A stretch of DNA of 7,906 nt from Legionellales bacterium (GTDB lineage: Bacteria > Pseudomonadota > Gammaproteobacteria > PIVX01). This document shows, one piece after another, positions 1 through 6,165 of this stretch. The first letter of the stretch is position 1, and each line of letters begins with the position of its first letter. The stretch is from NCBI GenBank assembly GCA_013215905.1, contig JABSQI010000072.1, positions 1-7,906 of the forward strand. The letters are read 5' to 3'. A model generated the notes under the pieces. That model ran no database searches and was not told the DNA's origin. It saw nothing but the letters and a program-made list of their open reading frames with translations. Both the position numbers and the translations under genes were made by a program.

Positions 1-27
1 TTCTATTGCAATAATCATATTTACTGA

Positions 28-327
28 TTGAAATTAATAAATAAAATCATGCAAAGGGAAGAGTATTTATTTTTACAGAGTCTGATTACTCTTGGCCTTG
101 GTATTGGTTTAGTGATTAATTATTCTTTTTGGGTTTTTGACTGGAGATTAATGATAACAATAATTCATTGGATTGTCTTCTTGAAAGGATTTTATTTATT
201 ATTTTTCCCAGTAGTTACTGTTAAATTTTCTAAGAAGATTTTGAAAACAAATGCATTTATATTTATTATTATCTCAAATCTTTTAATAGGGACTTATTTT
301 GTATATTTTGGCTTTATTATCGATTAG
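28..327 (+). CDS. Small integral membrane protein, probably N-terminally shortened
   Basis: About 99 aa from a TTG at 28, or 92 aa from the ATG at 49; neither start has a convincing ribosome binding site. Three hydrophobic segments are visible, at about residues 14-35, 40-62 and 72-97, so it is an inner-membrane protein of unknown function. The stretch FDWRLMITIIHWIVFLKGF resembles, from memory, a conserved block in small proteobacterial integral membrane proteins of about 125-135 aa (pattern: DWR, then a helix with GW and LxKG, then FP). In those proteins a further helix lies upstream of this block. Here residues before Met49, such as KLINKI, also seem to fit the family, while an in-frame TGA at 25-27 cuts the frame. 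The gene may therefore be a truncated remnant whose beginning lies left of the window. It converges on the regulator at 351-830 with only a 23-bp gap and no obvious terminator. Confidence 0.5.
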   Translation: MKLINKIMQREEYLFLQSLITLGLGIGLVINYSFWVFDWRLMITIIHWIVFLKGFYLLFFPVVTVKFSKKILKTNAFIFIIISNLLIGTYFVYFGFIID

Positions 328-350
328 TTTTGATAGCAAAATGGCTTTAA

Positions 351-830
351 CTATTCTCTTAAACAAGCATTCTCATATTGACTATCTTTAATCAATTTAG
401 GTAAAGCATCTTTAATATCTTTCAAATCAAAATTATATTGTTCAGTATTATTGTAAAGTGTTATGAGAATTGAATGTAGATCTTTATGAGTTTTTATCTG
501 GCCATTCATAACAAATGGAATAAGAATTTTTAATATAACAGATATTTTGGGAACATTAGCAACTATATATCTAGTACTGTTATGACTTTCTAATTTTTCT
601 TTGTCCAAAAAAATAGGTTCTTGACCCGTTAATATCCAGCCTGGATTAACTGATAATTTTTCTCTATAGTTAAGTAATGTAGTTGTGTTTAATTTTCGTT
701 TTCCAGATTCGTGTTGTGCATAAGTAGATTCAGCTAGGTTATTTTGCTTAGAAAAAGATCTTGCTGATTTATATCCTTTTTTTGATCTGGCTAGTTTTAA
801 TCTTCCTGCAATTTCCTTTTGATTTAGCAT
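351..830 (-). CDS. XRE/Cro-CI-type helix-turn-helix regulator, copy 1
   Basis: A 159-aa cytoplasmic DNA-binding protein. The N-terminal helix-turn-helix covers about residues 7-70: RLKLAR, then SARSFSKQNNLAESTYAQHE (about 22-41) as the helix 2-turn-helix 3 unit, then SGKRKL and PGWILTG. This resembles single-domain phage-repressor-like regulators. The C-terminal half (about 90-159) has no motif I recognise; it is predicted helical and lacks a LexA/CI-type protease signature. It is paralogous to the protein at 946-1446: about 31 of 64 residues are identical across the HTH, with a weaker shared pattern in the tail. The start is supported by a near-perfect Shine-Dalgarno (GGAGGTGA, reverse complement of 832-839) and an extended -10 promoter just upstream. 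The target is unknown. Autoregulation, or control of its twin, is a reasonable guess for this class. Confidence 0.82.
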   Translation of the reverse strand: MLNQKEIAGRLKLARSKKGYKSARSFSKQNNLAESTYAQHESGKRKLNTTTLLNYREKLSVNPGWILTGQEPIFLDKEKLESHNSTRYIVANVPKISVILKILIPFVMNGQIKTHKDLHSILITLYNNTEQYNFDLKDIKDALPKLIKDSQYENACLRE

Positions 831-851
831 TTCACCTCCATACCAGAATGC

Positions 852-860
852 ATTATATCA
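852..860 (-). promoter_or_regulatory. Extended -10 promoter of HTH regulator copy 1
   Basis: Read on the minus strand, the sequence is TG-A-TATAAT: a perfect -10 hexamer (852-857) preceded by the extended-10 TG (859-860). The -35 at 17-bp spacing (TTATTA) is poor, as is usual when an extended -10 is present. Transcription would start near 845, leaving a leader of about 15 nt that contains the Shine-Dalgarno. The hexamer overlaps a small ATGCAT palindrome at 849-854. Confidence 0.6.
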
Positions 861-902
861 TAAAAGGTGAAATATAATAACCATAAATATAAGTTCTATT
901 GT

Positions 903-937
903 TTTATGTTCATAGCGCAATAATCCATGCTCATAAA
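903..937. repeat. Inverted repeat made of two small palindromes, possible operator
   Basis: The arms TTTATGTTCAT (903-913) and ATGCTCATAAA (927-937) pair at 9 of 11 positions around a 13-nt spacer. Each arm is itself a small dyad of the form ATG-YT-CAT (centres near 909.5 and 930.5), so the two dyads lie about 21 bp apart, close to two helical turns. The element lies between the stop of regulator copy 2 and the promoter of copy 1, about 65-85 bp upstream of the predicted start of copy 1. It could be a tandem operator or a hairpin at the 3' end of the copy 2 transcript. No T-run follows it on either strand, so an intrinsic terminator is unlikely. Confidence 0.35.
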
Positions 938-945
938 CAAAATAA

Positions 946-1446
946 TCATCTATTATTAAATACGCTAATGATGATGTTATTAATTTTATTATCTATATTT
1001 GGATCTTTTGTGTATTGTGCATGCTGGATAAAGTGATTATAGATTTTCAAACATGAATTTAAGATGTTATGCTGACTATATTTTTTATTATGGCAGTGTA
1101 AAGCGGTTTTGAATATTATTTTGGATAACAAAAAAATGTCTATTTTAACAAGTCTATTTTGCAAAATGATATTTTCTAGAACATTCTCTTGGAATATATC
1201 TAAGGGTTCTGGTGGGCTTGTTATAGGTGTTATACATCTTTCTCCAGTCATTAACCAGAGTGGGTCAATCATTAATAAATTACAATAATCAATTAGTGTA
1301 TTTATACTCATTTTTCTTTTCCCTGATTCATGTTGAGTATAAGTTGAGTCAGGAATTTTATGATGATTAGCAAAAGACCTTGCAGATAAAAATCCTCTTT
1401 TTATTCTTGATTCTTTTAGTCTTTTGCAAATTGAATAAATTTCCAT
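946..1446 (-). CDS. XRE/Cro-CI-type helix-turn-helix regulator, copy 2
   Basis: A 166-aa protein, paralogue of the 351-830 product. The HTH is at about residues 8-69: RLKESR, then SARSFANHHKIPDSTYTQHE (about 21-40), SGKRKM, and DPLWLMTGE. The segment SARSF...STYxQHESGKRK is shared almost unchanged, including the presumed recognition helix, so the two proteins may read similar DNA. The C-terminal region (about 80-166) is helical and rich in Ile, Asn, Lys and His, and contains no catalytic motif I can recognise. The ATG at 1444-1446 lacks a good Shine-Dalgarno. A weak promoter-like pair (TTGCGC at 1509-1514 and TAGATT at 1486-1491, minus strand, 17-bp spacing) is the best candidate I find. It lies upstream of copy 1 on the same strand, 115 bp apart, and is divergent from xthA. 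Function beyond DNA binding is not inferable. Confidence 0.8.
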   Translation of the reverse strand: MEIYSICKRLKESRIKRGFLSARSFANHHKIPDSTYTQHESGKRKMSINTLIDYCNLLMIDPLWLMTGERCITPITSPPEPLDIFQENVLENIILQNRLVKIDIFLLSKIIFKTALHCHNKKYSQHNILNSCLKIYNHFIQHAQYTKDPNIDNKINNIIISVFNNR

Positions 1447-1531
1447 ATTAGTAAGGTGTTGCCTTAGAACTTCATATCAGAAGAGAATCTAACATTTGAT
1501 ACTTAGATGCGCAACTATTTATAAAACTATT

Positions 1532-1561
1532 TTGGCATATTGCACTTTCATGAGTTGTAAA
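1532..1561 (+). promoter_or_regulatory. Candidate sigma70 promoter of the exonuclease III gene
   Basis: TTGGCA (1532-1537, 5/6 to consensus) is followed after 18 bp by TGTAAA (1556-1561, 4/6). Transcription would begin near 1568. That lies after the ATG at 1566 and so favours translation from the ATG at 1623. The match is moderate and not verified. Confidence 0.35.
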
Positions 1562-1622
1562 AGCATTGCATTTTTATTCTGGAAATGTTTTTATAGGTAA
1601 TTATTTGCTGAGGCTATTTTAT

Positions 1623-2396
1623 ATGTTATTTAAAGTTGCTAGTTGGAATGTAAACTCTATTAAGGTTAGATTAGAACAGGTACTTGATTGGTGTGCAATA
1701 AATACTGTAGATTTAATCAGTTTGCAGGAAACTAAGAGCACTGACGAAAATTTCCCTAAGGAAGAATTACGTAATTTTGGCTATAATACCCTGTGCTTTG
1801 GACAAAAGCAGTATAACGGCGTGGCGATACTTTCTAAAAATTCCCTAGATGAGCCAGAATTTGGATTATTTAATGAAAGCTCTGAACAACGTAGATATAT
1901 TGCTTGTACAGTTAATGATATTAGAATTATAAATGTTTATGTTCCAAATGGTGAGAGCCTGGAATCAGAGAAATATATTTATAAATTAAAGTGGCTGGAT
2001 GCCCTTAATAGAAAAATTCAAGATAGTTTGCGTGATTATGGTAAAGTGCTGGTTATGGGAGATTTTAATATTGCCCCTACGGATCAAGATGTTTATGACT
2101 CTCAGGTTTGGCAGGATCGAGTGTTGGTAAGTGACGAAGAGCGAACCGCGTTTCAAAATATTTTGTCACTAGGATTGCATGATTTGTTTCGCTATAAAAA
2201 TCCTGATTCTGATGATTATAGTTGGTGGAATTATCGTAATTTTGCTTATAAAAGAAATCATGGACTAAGGATAGATCACATATTATGTAGTAATAATTTG
2301 CTTGATAATTGTAATACTTGCTTTATAGATAAGAATACCAGAGAGGATGAAAGGCCTTCTGATCATGCTGTAGTTGGAGCACTATTTAATTTGTAA
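1623..2396 (+). CDS. xthA: Exodeoxyribonuclease III (AP endonuclease, EEP family)
   Basis: A 257-aa cytoplasmic nuclease of base-excision repair. It nicks DNA 5' of abasic sites and removes 3' blocks, as well as acting as a 3'-5' exonuclease. The whole endonuclease/exonuclease/phosphatase fold is present: SWNVNS with Asn9, LQETK with metal-ligand Glu36, INVYVPNG with Tyr106, GDFNIAP with Asp147 and Asn149, RIDHIL with Asp218, and PSDHAVV with Asp247 and His248. All expected catalytic residues are intact, and the length fits the family (about 250-270 aa). I start it at the internal ATG at 1623 because TGAGG (1609-1613) is well spaced for it and MLFKVASWNVNS matches the usual N-terminus. The frame is open back to an ATG at 1566, which would add 19 atypical residues. 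It appears to be a single-gene unit, followed 100 bp later by rpmE. Confidence 0.95.
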   Translation: MLFKVASWNVNSIKVRLEQVLDWCAINTVDLISLQETKSTDENFPKEELRNFGYNTLCFGQKQYNGVAILSKNSLDEPEFGLFNESSEQRRYIACTVNDIRIINVYVPNGESLESEKYIYKLKWLDALNRKIQDSLRDYGKVLVMGDFNIAPTDQDVYDSQVWQDRVLVSDEERTAFQNILSLGLHDLFRYKNPDSDDYSWWNYRNFAYKRNHGLRIDHILCSNNLLDNCNTCFIDKNTREDERPSDHAVVGALFNL

Positions 2397-2443
2397 TTAA
2401 TTAAGGGAGGCAAAATTTTTAAAGATTATAGGGTGACAATTGA

Positions 2444-2472
2444 TTGACAAAGATTAGATTTTTCGATATTGT
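2444..2472 (+). promoter_or_regulatory. Sigma70 promoter of rpmE
   Basis: A perfect -35 TTGACA (2444-2449) and a 4/6 -10 TATTGT (2467-2472) are separated by exactly 17 bp. The predicted start near 2479 gives a leader of about 18 nt containing the purine-rich GAGAG (2485-2489). Such a short leader leaves no room for a structured autoregulatory L31 leader. Confidence 0.6.
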
Positions 2473-2496
2473 TACAAATCTAGAGAGAGTATAAAT

Positions 2497-2700
2497 ATGA
2501 AAGCAGATATTCATCCTAATTATAACAATATAACAGCTACATGTAGCTGTGGTAATATTGTAAAAACTATGTCAACTTTAGAATCTAATATAAGTTTAGA
2601 TGTCTGTTCGAAGTGTCATCCATTTTATACAGGGCAACAGAAGCTAGTTGATACAGCCGGACGTATTGAAAAATTCAAAAATAAGTACAAAAAATTGTAA
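2497..2700 (+). CDS. rpmE: Large ribosomal subunit protein bL31, zinc-binding type
   Basis: A 67-aa component of the 50S subunit that bridges to the 30S head in the assembled ribosome. It aligns along its full length with the well-known proteobacterial form: [20 protein letters not shown] at the start, [16 protein letters not shown] in the middle, and a basic tail. Cys16, Cys18, Cys37 and Cys40 form the zinc-binding set, so this is the zinc-containing (C+) paralogue rather than the zinc-free YkgM/RpmE2 type. Translation starts at an ATG preceded by GAGAG at 2485-2489, and transcription probably comes from the TTGACA promoter at 2444. The gene stands apart from xthA upstream. The 242 bp between its stop and the malic enzyme contain no gene but do contain a long inverted repeat. 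Confidence 0.97.
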   Translation: MKADIHPNYNNITATCSCGNIVKTMSTLESNISLDVCSKCHPFYTGQQKLVDTAGRIEKFKNKYKKL

Positions 2701-2758
2701 TATAAAATATATCTGATTAAAAAAAATACATTTTTGTGGTTCATTATTTTTCATATCC

Positions 2759-2819
2759 ATATAATATTATTGATTTTGTATTTAACGAAGTATTGAATCT
2801 AAAATCAATAATATTATAT
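2759..2819. repeat. Perfect 19-bp inverted repeat between rpmE and maeB
   Basis: The left arm 2759-2777 (ATATAATATTATTGATTTT) and right arm 2801-2819 are exact reverse complements around a 23-nt spacer. Each arm contains a further self-complementary 10-mer (ATAATATTAT). The octamer AAATCAAT of the right arm recurs directly at 2822-2829. As RNA it would form a long A-U hairpin in the rpmE 3' region or the maeB leader. There is no terminator-like T-run right after it. It could be a miniature mobile-element relic, an mRNA-end structure or an AT-rich operator; the sequence alone does not decide. Confidence 0.7.
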
Positions 2820-2942
2820 ATAAATCAATGTGTTATATTATCTGAATGTTATCTAGACATAAAAAAAACTTAAATTAACTATTATTCCAGTCCTTTTTTG
2901 TTTATTATTGAAAACTATTGTGTAATAAATGGGGAGAAGATC

Positions 2943-4160
2943 TTGGCTAAAAAAAATCTGAAACAAGCTGCTCTTGAATATCACGCTCGTGAGCCTTTTG
3001 GTAAGTTAAGTATTAGTATTTCTAAGCCTACAGAAACTCAAGAGGATCTTTCTCTAGCTTATACACCTGGTGTTGCTGAGCCTGTCTTGGCTATAGCTGA
3101 AGATCCAGATCTAGCTAACAAATATACCGCAAAGGGTAATTTGGTTGCGGTCATCACCAATGGTTCTGCTGTCCTTGGGTTAGGGAATGTTGGGCCTTTA
3201 GCTTCTAAACCAGTTATGGAAGGAAAAGCTGTATTATTTAAAAAATTTGCTGATATTGATGTTTTTGATATTGAAGTGGATGCAGATAACCCTCAAGACT
3301 TTATAAATACTGTAGTCCGTATTGCTCCTACATTTGGAGGGATCAACTTAGAAGATATTAAAGCTCCTGAATGTTTTGAGATTGAACAGGCTTTAAAAGA
3401 ACAATTACATATCCCTGTGTTTCATGATGATCAACATGGAACGGCTATTATCGTTGCAGCAGGATTGTTAAATGCTCTTGAATTGCAAGGAAAAAGTATA
3501 GAAAATGCAAAAATTGTTTGCCTAGGAGCTGGTGCGGCTGGTATTGCTTCTATGAGATTGCTTGTTGTTTTAGGAGCAAAAAAAGAAAATATTTTTTTAG
3601 TGGATAGCCAAGGTGTAATTACCACCGATAGAACGGATTTGAATCCATATAAATTTGCTTTTGCAAGAGATACTCATAAAAAGAGTTTGGCTGAAGCTGT
3701 TGCCGGAGCAGATGTATTTATTGGTGTCGCTAAAGGGAATTTGTTTAGTGAGGATATGTTATCTTCAATGGCTCCTAAGCCAATTGTTTTTGCTCTTTCT
3801 AACCCTACTCCAGAGATAGACCCAGATTTAGCTAAAAGCATAAGATCGGATTTAATAATTGCTACAGGAAGGAGTGATTTTCCGAATCAAATTAATAATG
3901 TTCTTTGTTTTCCATATTTGTTTAAAGGTGCGTTGCAAGCTAATGCTAAATGTATTAATGATGATATGTTAATAGCAGCAGTGCATTCCATTAAAGAGCT
4001 CGCTCACGAAGATATACTAGACTCTGTGAAAAAAGCTTACAAAATTCCTGGAAAAGTGTCGTTTGGAGAGGAATACTTTATTCCAAAAGCTCTTGATCCT
4101 AGGTTAAGAGATTGTGTTACTGAAGCTGTTATGAATGCAGCTTTAAATAGTGATAATTAA
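2943..4160 (+). CDS. maeB: Malic enzyme (oxaloacetate-decarboxylating), short MaeB-type
   Basis: A 405-aa cytoplasmic enzyme that oxidatively decarboxylates malate to pyruvate and CO2 with reduction of NAD(P). It therefore links the TCA cycle to pyruvate and NADPH supply. Visible motifs (405-aa numbering) are [10 protein letters not shown] with Tyr40, [34 protein letters not shown] with catalytic Lys95, [13 protein letters not shown] with metal ligands Glu137 and Asp138, [11 protein letters not shown] with Asp162/163, Rossmann GAGAAG at 195-200, ALSNPTPE near 285-291 and the [13 protein letters not shown] region. It lacks the C-terminal phosphotransacetylase-like domain of about 330 residues found in E. 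coli MaeB (about 759 aa). I choose the TTG at 2943 because GGGGAG (2931-2936) sits 6 nt upstream and the family N-terminus [14 protein letters not shown] begins there; the frame is open back to a TTG at 2898, without support. Cofactor preference is not clear; Asp220 ends the second Rossmann strand. Confidence 0.93.
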   Translation: MAKKNLKQAALEYHAREPFGKLSISISKPTETQEDLSLAYTPGVAEPVLAIAEDPDLANKYTAKGNLVAVITNGSAVLGLGNVGPLASKPVMEGKAVLFKKFADIDVFDIEVDADNPQDFINTVVRIAPTFGGINLEDIKAPECFEIEQALKEQLHIPVFHDDQHGTAIIVAAGLLNALELQGKSIENAKIVCLGAGAAGIASMRLLVVLGAKKENIFLVDSQGVITTDRTDLNPYKFAFARDTHKKSLAEAVAGADVFIGVAKGNLFSEDMLSSMAPKPIVFALSNPTPEIDPDLAKSIRSDLIIATGRSDFPNQINNVLCFPYLFKGALQANAKCINDDMLIAAVHSIKELAHEDILDSVKKAYKIPGKVSFGEEYFIPKALDPRLRDCVTEAVMNAALNSDN

Positions 4161-4275
4161 CCTTAAGAAATTAAGTAATACTGAGTATGAAAACTTTATT
4201 ATGAAGACGTTTGTAATAAATAATCATATATAGAATTAATGTTTAGAAGTAAATAAAAGAGGTTTTAGTAGTATA

Positions 4276-5547
4276 GTGGCTAGTTTTATGCAAACAAAAA
4301 TTTTCGCTTGGCTTGTATGTGGCTTAGGGGCTTTATTTTATTGTTACGAATATTTTCTTAGAATTTCACCTAGTGTAATTACAGCTGATTTAATGCAATA
4401 CTTTGGGATTGGGGCTGCAACTTTAGGTAACCTAGTAGCCTTTTATTACTATGCATATACTCCATTACAACTTCCTGTTGGGGTATTAATGGATAAGTAT
4501 GGTCCTAGAAAGCTGTTATTTTTTGCTTGTTTTATTTGTGCTGCTGGTACTTATATGTTTTCTTGTACTAGTATTTTCTTTGTTTCTGCATTAGGCAGGT
4601 TTTTAATTGGGTTTGGTTCTGCATTTGCTTTTGTTGGAGTAATGAAGTTGGCAACTATTTGGCTGCCCCCTGAAAGATTTGCATTAGTTTCAGGCTTAGT
4701 AACAACTCTTGGTGTTATTAGTGGTATGTTTGGAACTTTATGGCTGGCTAAAGTTTTAGAGTTTGGGAATTGGCATTCGATCTATAATGTTTCTGCTATG
4801 GTTGGAGTCGTTTTAGCAATGATTATTTTCTTTGTAATTAGAGATAAAAATCCATCCAATACAAATGGGCAAGACGATAAAAATTTAGATTGGCATGATA
4901 TTCTTAGAGGTTTTAAAGTGATTTTATCAAACTCGCAGGTTTGGCTTGTAGGCGTTTTAGGGGCAATACTGTATAGTTCCTTGACGGTATTTGCAGAACT
5001 TTGGGCCGTACCTTTTTTAATTGAGGCCCATGATTTTACCCCATTGATGGCTGCAGAAGCTGTTTCAATGGTGTATTTAGGTTGGGCTATTGGGGCTCCT
5101 ATAGTAGGTTGGTATTCTGATAGAATTAAAAGAAGATTATATCCATTATTATGGGGAGTAATCTTTGCTCTGTTCAGTTCTAGTATTGTGATATTTGTAC
5201 CGAATTTATCTATATTCGCTTTATATTCTTTTTTACTTATTTATGGCTTAAGTTGTTCAGCACAGATTGTTGTATTTCCATTGGGTAGAGAAAACAGCCC
5301 TGTAAATTTTGGAGGTTCTGCTGTTGCTATAGTAAATATGCTTGTTATGTTTAGCGGAATGATGTTGCAACCATTAGTAGGTTATATATTAGACTATATT
5401 TGGTCAGGTGCTTTCGAGAATAATATACCTAAATATAGTTTTGGTGAATACCAAATAGCATTGTCTATTTTGCCTATATGCCTATTAATTGGTTTAGTCT
5501 TAGTATATTTTCTAAAAGAGACGCATGCTAAAATACAGCACAAGTAA
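4276..5547 (+). CDS. Major facilitator superfamily transporter, 12 transmembrane helices
   Basis: A 423-aa inner-membrane secondary carrier. Twelve hydrophobic segments fall into two groups of six, joined by a hydrophilic loop at about 190-215. The MFS signature GVLMDKYGPRK (about 69-79) lies between helices 2 and 3, and its half-repeat GWYSDRIKRR (about 278-287) between helices 8 and 9. Helix 1 carries YEYFLRISPSVI, a pattern I associate with a large MFS group in Legionella and Coxiella that includes nutrient importers. The substrate cannot be read from the sequence; organic acids, amino acids or nucleosides are all possible. The start is the GTG at 4276, 13 nt after GAGG (4259-4262); an ATG at 4288 is an alternative that would lose four residues. 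It follows maeB by 115 bp on the same strand, and co-transcription is possible but unproven. Confidence 0.9.
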   Translation: MASFMQTKIFAWLVCGLGALFYCYEYFLRISPSVITADLMQYFGIGAATLGNLVAFYYYAYTPLQLPVGVLMDKYGPRKLLFFACFICAAGTYMFSCTSIFFVSALGRFLIGFGSAFAFVGVMKLATIWLPPERFALVSGLVTTLGVISGMFGTLWLAKVLEFGNWHSIYNVSAMVGVVLAMIIFFVIRDKNPSNTNGQDDKNLDWHDILRGFKVILSNSQVWLVGVLGAILYSSLTVFAELWAVPFLIEAHDFTPLMAAEAVSMVYLGWAIGAPIVGWYSDRIKRRLYPLLWGVIFALFSSSIVIFVPNLSIFALYSFLLIYGLSCSAQIVVFPLGRENSPVNFGGSAVAIVNMLVMFSGMMLQPLVGYILDYIWSGAFENNIPKYSFGEYQIALSILPICLLIGLVLVYFLKETHAKIQHK

Positions 5548-5571
5548 TATCTAAATTTTATTTGTTAATTC

Positions 5572-5592
5572 AAAAAATCGATGATTCCCATC
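5572..5592 (-). terminator. Weak intrinsic terminator downstream of tRNA-Phe
   Basis: On the minus strand, a 4-bp stem GATG/CATC (5589-5592 with 5580-5583) with a 5-nt loop is followed two bases later by six T residues (5577-5572). The position, 25 nt after the tRNA 3' end, is sensible, but the stem is short. Confidence 0.3.
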
Positions 5593-5616
5593 TTTAAATT
5601 ATTGGATTATATGAAG

Positions 5617-5692
<76 letters not shown>

Positions 5693-5703
5693 AATCCTGG
5701 TAT

Positions 5704-5732
5704 ATTAAAACTGGAGATTGTAAATAGGTCAA
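5704..5732 (-). promoter_or_regulatory. Sigma70 promoter of tRNA-Phe
   Basis: On the minus strand, TTGACC (5727-5732, 5/6) and TTTAAT (5704-5709, 5/6) are separated by exactly 17 bp. The predicted start near 5697 is about 5 nt before the mature tRNA. The promoter fits in the 43-bp gap after the yggX stop. Confidence 0.65.
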
Positions 5733-5735
5733 GAA

Positions 5736-5972
5736 CTAATTTTCTTTAAATAGAAAAATCTCCATTTGTTGTTCAAGGTATTGCCGTGTTTCTATTTCTA
5801 AAGGATTAAGGTGGAATTCATTGATTAACATCGTTTGCTGTTGTTTCCACATTTCCCAAGCTTCTTGTGATATATTTTGGTATATTTTATCGCCAAGAGT
5901 CCCGGGATAAGTTTGTTTTGATAAACCTTCTGCTTTTTTTTGTAGTTTTTGGCAATATACCTCACGTTTCAT
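5736..5972 (-). CDS. yggX: YggX, probable Fe(2+)-trafficking / oxidative-damage protection protein
   Basis: A 78-aa cytoplasmic protein of the YggX family, linked in enterobacteria to iron handling and protection of Fe-S enzymes from oxidation. The family pattern is clear: an N-terminal VYCQKLQKKAEGL with conserved Cys7, YPGTLGDKIYQNISQEAW (about 22-39), and QQTMLINEFHLNPLE, followed by a helical end. It is somewhat shorter at the C-terminus than the roughly 90-aa E. coli protein. In many gammaproteobacteria yggX follows mutY in an operon; here no mutY precedes it. The ATG at 5970-5972 matches the family start exactly. No Shine-Dalgarno lies upstream, and a perfect TATAAT ends only 6 nt before the ATG, so translation probably proceeds from a leaderless mRNA. 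Confidence 0.93.
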   Translation of the reverse strand: MKREVYCQKLQKKAEGLSKQTYPGTLGDKIYQNISQEAWEMWKQQQTMLINEFHLNPLEIETRQYLEQQMEIFLFKEN

Positions 5973-5978
5973 AATGAC

Positions 5979-6006
5979 ATTATACTATATTGTGAGTATA
6001 TCTAAA
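5979..6006 (-). promoter_or_regulatory. yggX promoter, predicted to make a leaderless transcript
   Basis: On the minus strand, TTTAGA (6001-6006, 4/6) and a perfect TATAAT (5979-5984) have 16-bp spacing. Normal start-site placement puts the first transcribed base at or within a base or two of the A of the yggX ATG (5972). Confidence 0.5.
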
Positions 6007-6016
6007 GGTATTAATT

Positions 6017-6079
6017 ATGTCAGTTGATAACTATTTAAACAAAATATTTAATCTTATGCCGTTAATTTTGTATAACTAA
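6017..6079 (+). CDS. Possible 20-codon small ORF with ribosome binding site
   Basis: The frame runs from the ATG at 6017 to the TAA at 6077 and encodes MSVDNYLNKIFNLMPLILYN. AAAGG at 6004-6008 lies 8 nt upstream, a better-placed Shine-Dalgarno than that of trmB downstream. I recognise no family. It lies in the gap between the divergent yggX and trmB genes and may be a leader peptide for trmB, a real small protein or chance. Confidence 0.2.
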   Translation: MSVDNYLNKIFNLMPLILYN

Positions 6080-6165
6080 TTACGTGACAATTCTTTTAAA
6101 TGAATGCCGTTTTTAAATATGTGGTAAAATTATCATTTTTATGTGTTGTGCTGGGTTTTTAGAGT

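Noticed and set aside
1513..1532. Direct repeat AACTATTT at 12-bp spacing between regulator copy 2 and xthA, as an operator
   Set aside because: Two 8-mers of AT-rich sequence can arise by chance; they lack dyad symmetry and match nothing else in the window.
1566..1622. Upstream ATG that would extend exonuclease III by 19 residues
   Set aside because: The extension does not resemble the family, and the internal ATG at 1623 has a well-spaced GAGG and the expected N-terminus.
2405..2410. Strong Shine-Dalgarno-like GGGAGG after xthA
   Set aside because: No ATG, GTG or TTG at suitable spacing opens a frame of meaningful length before rpmE.
2857..2885. Promoter for maeB using TAGACA (2854-2859) and TATTAT (2880-2885)
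   Set aside because: Both hexamers are 5/6 matches, but the 20-bp spacing is too long for a normal sigma70 promoter.
3431..3625. Open frame on the minus strand inside the malic enzyme gene
   Set aside because: It lies antisense to well-conserved catalytic and Rossmann coding sequence and has no recognisable protein features, so it is a shadow.
4162..4175. Five-bp hairpin CTTAA-GAAA-TTAAG just after the maeB stop, as a terminator
   Set aside because: The stem is short and AT-rich, and no T-run follows, although the GAAA tetraloop is neat.
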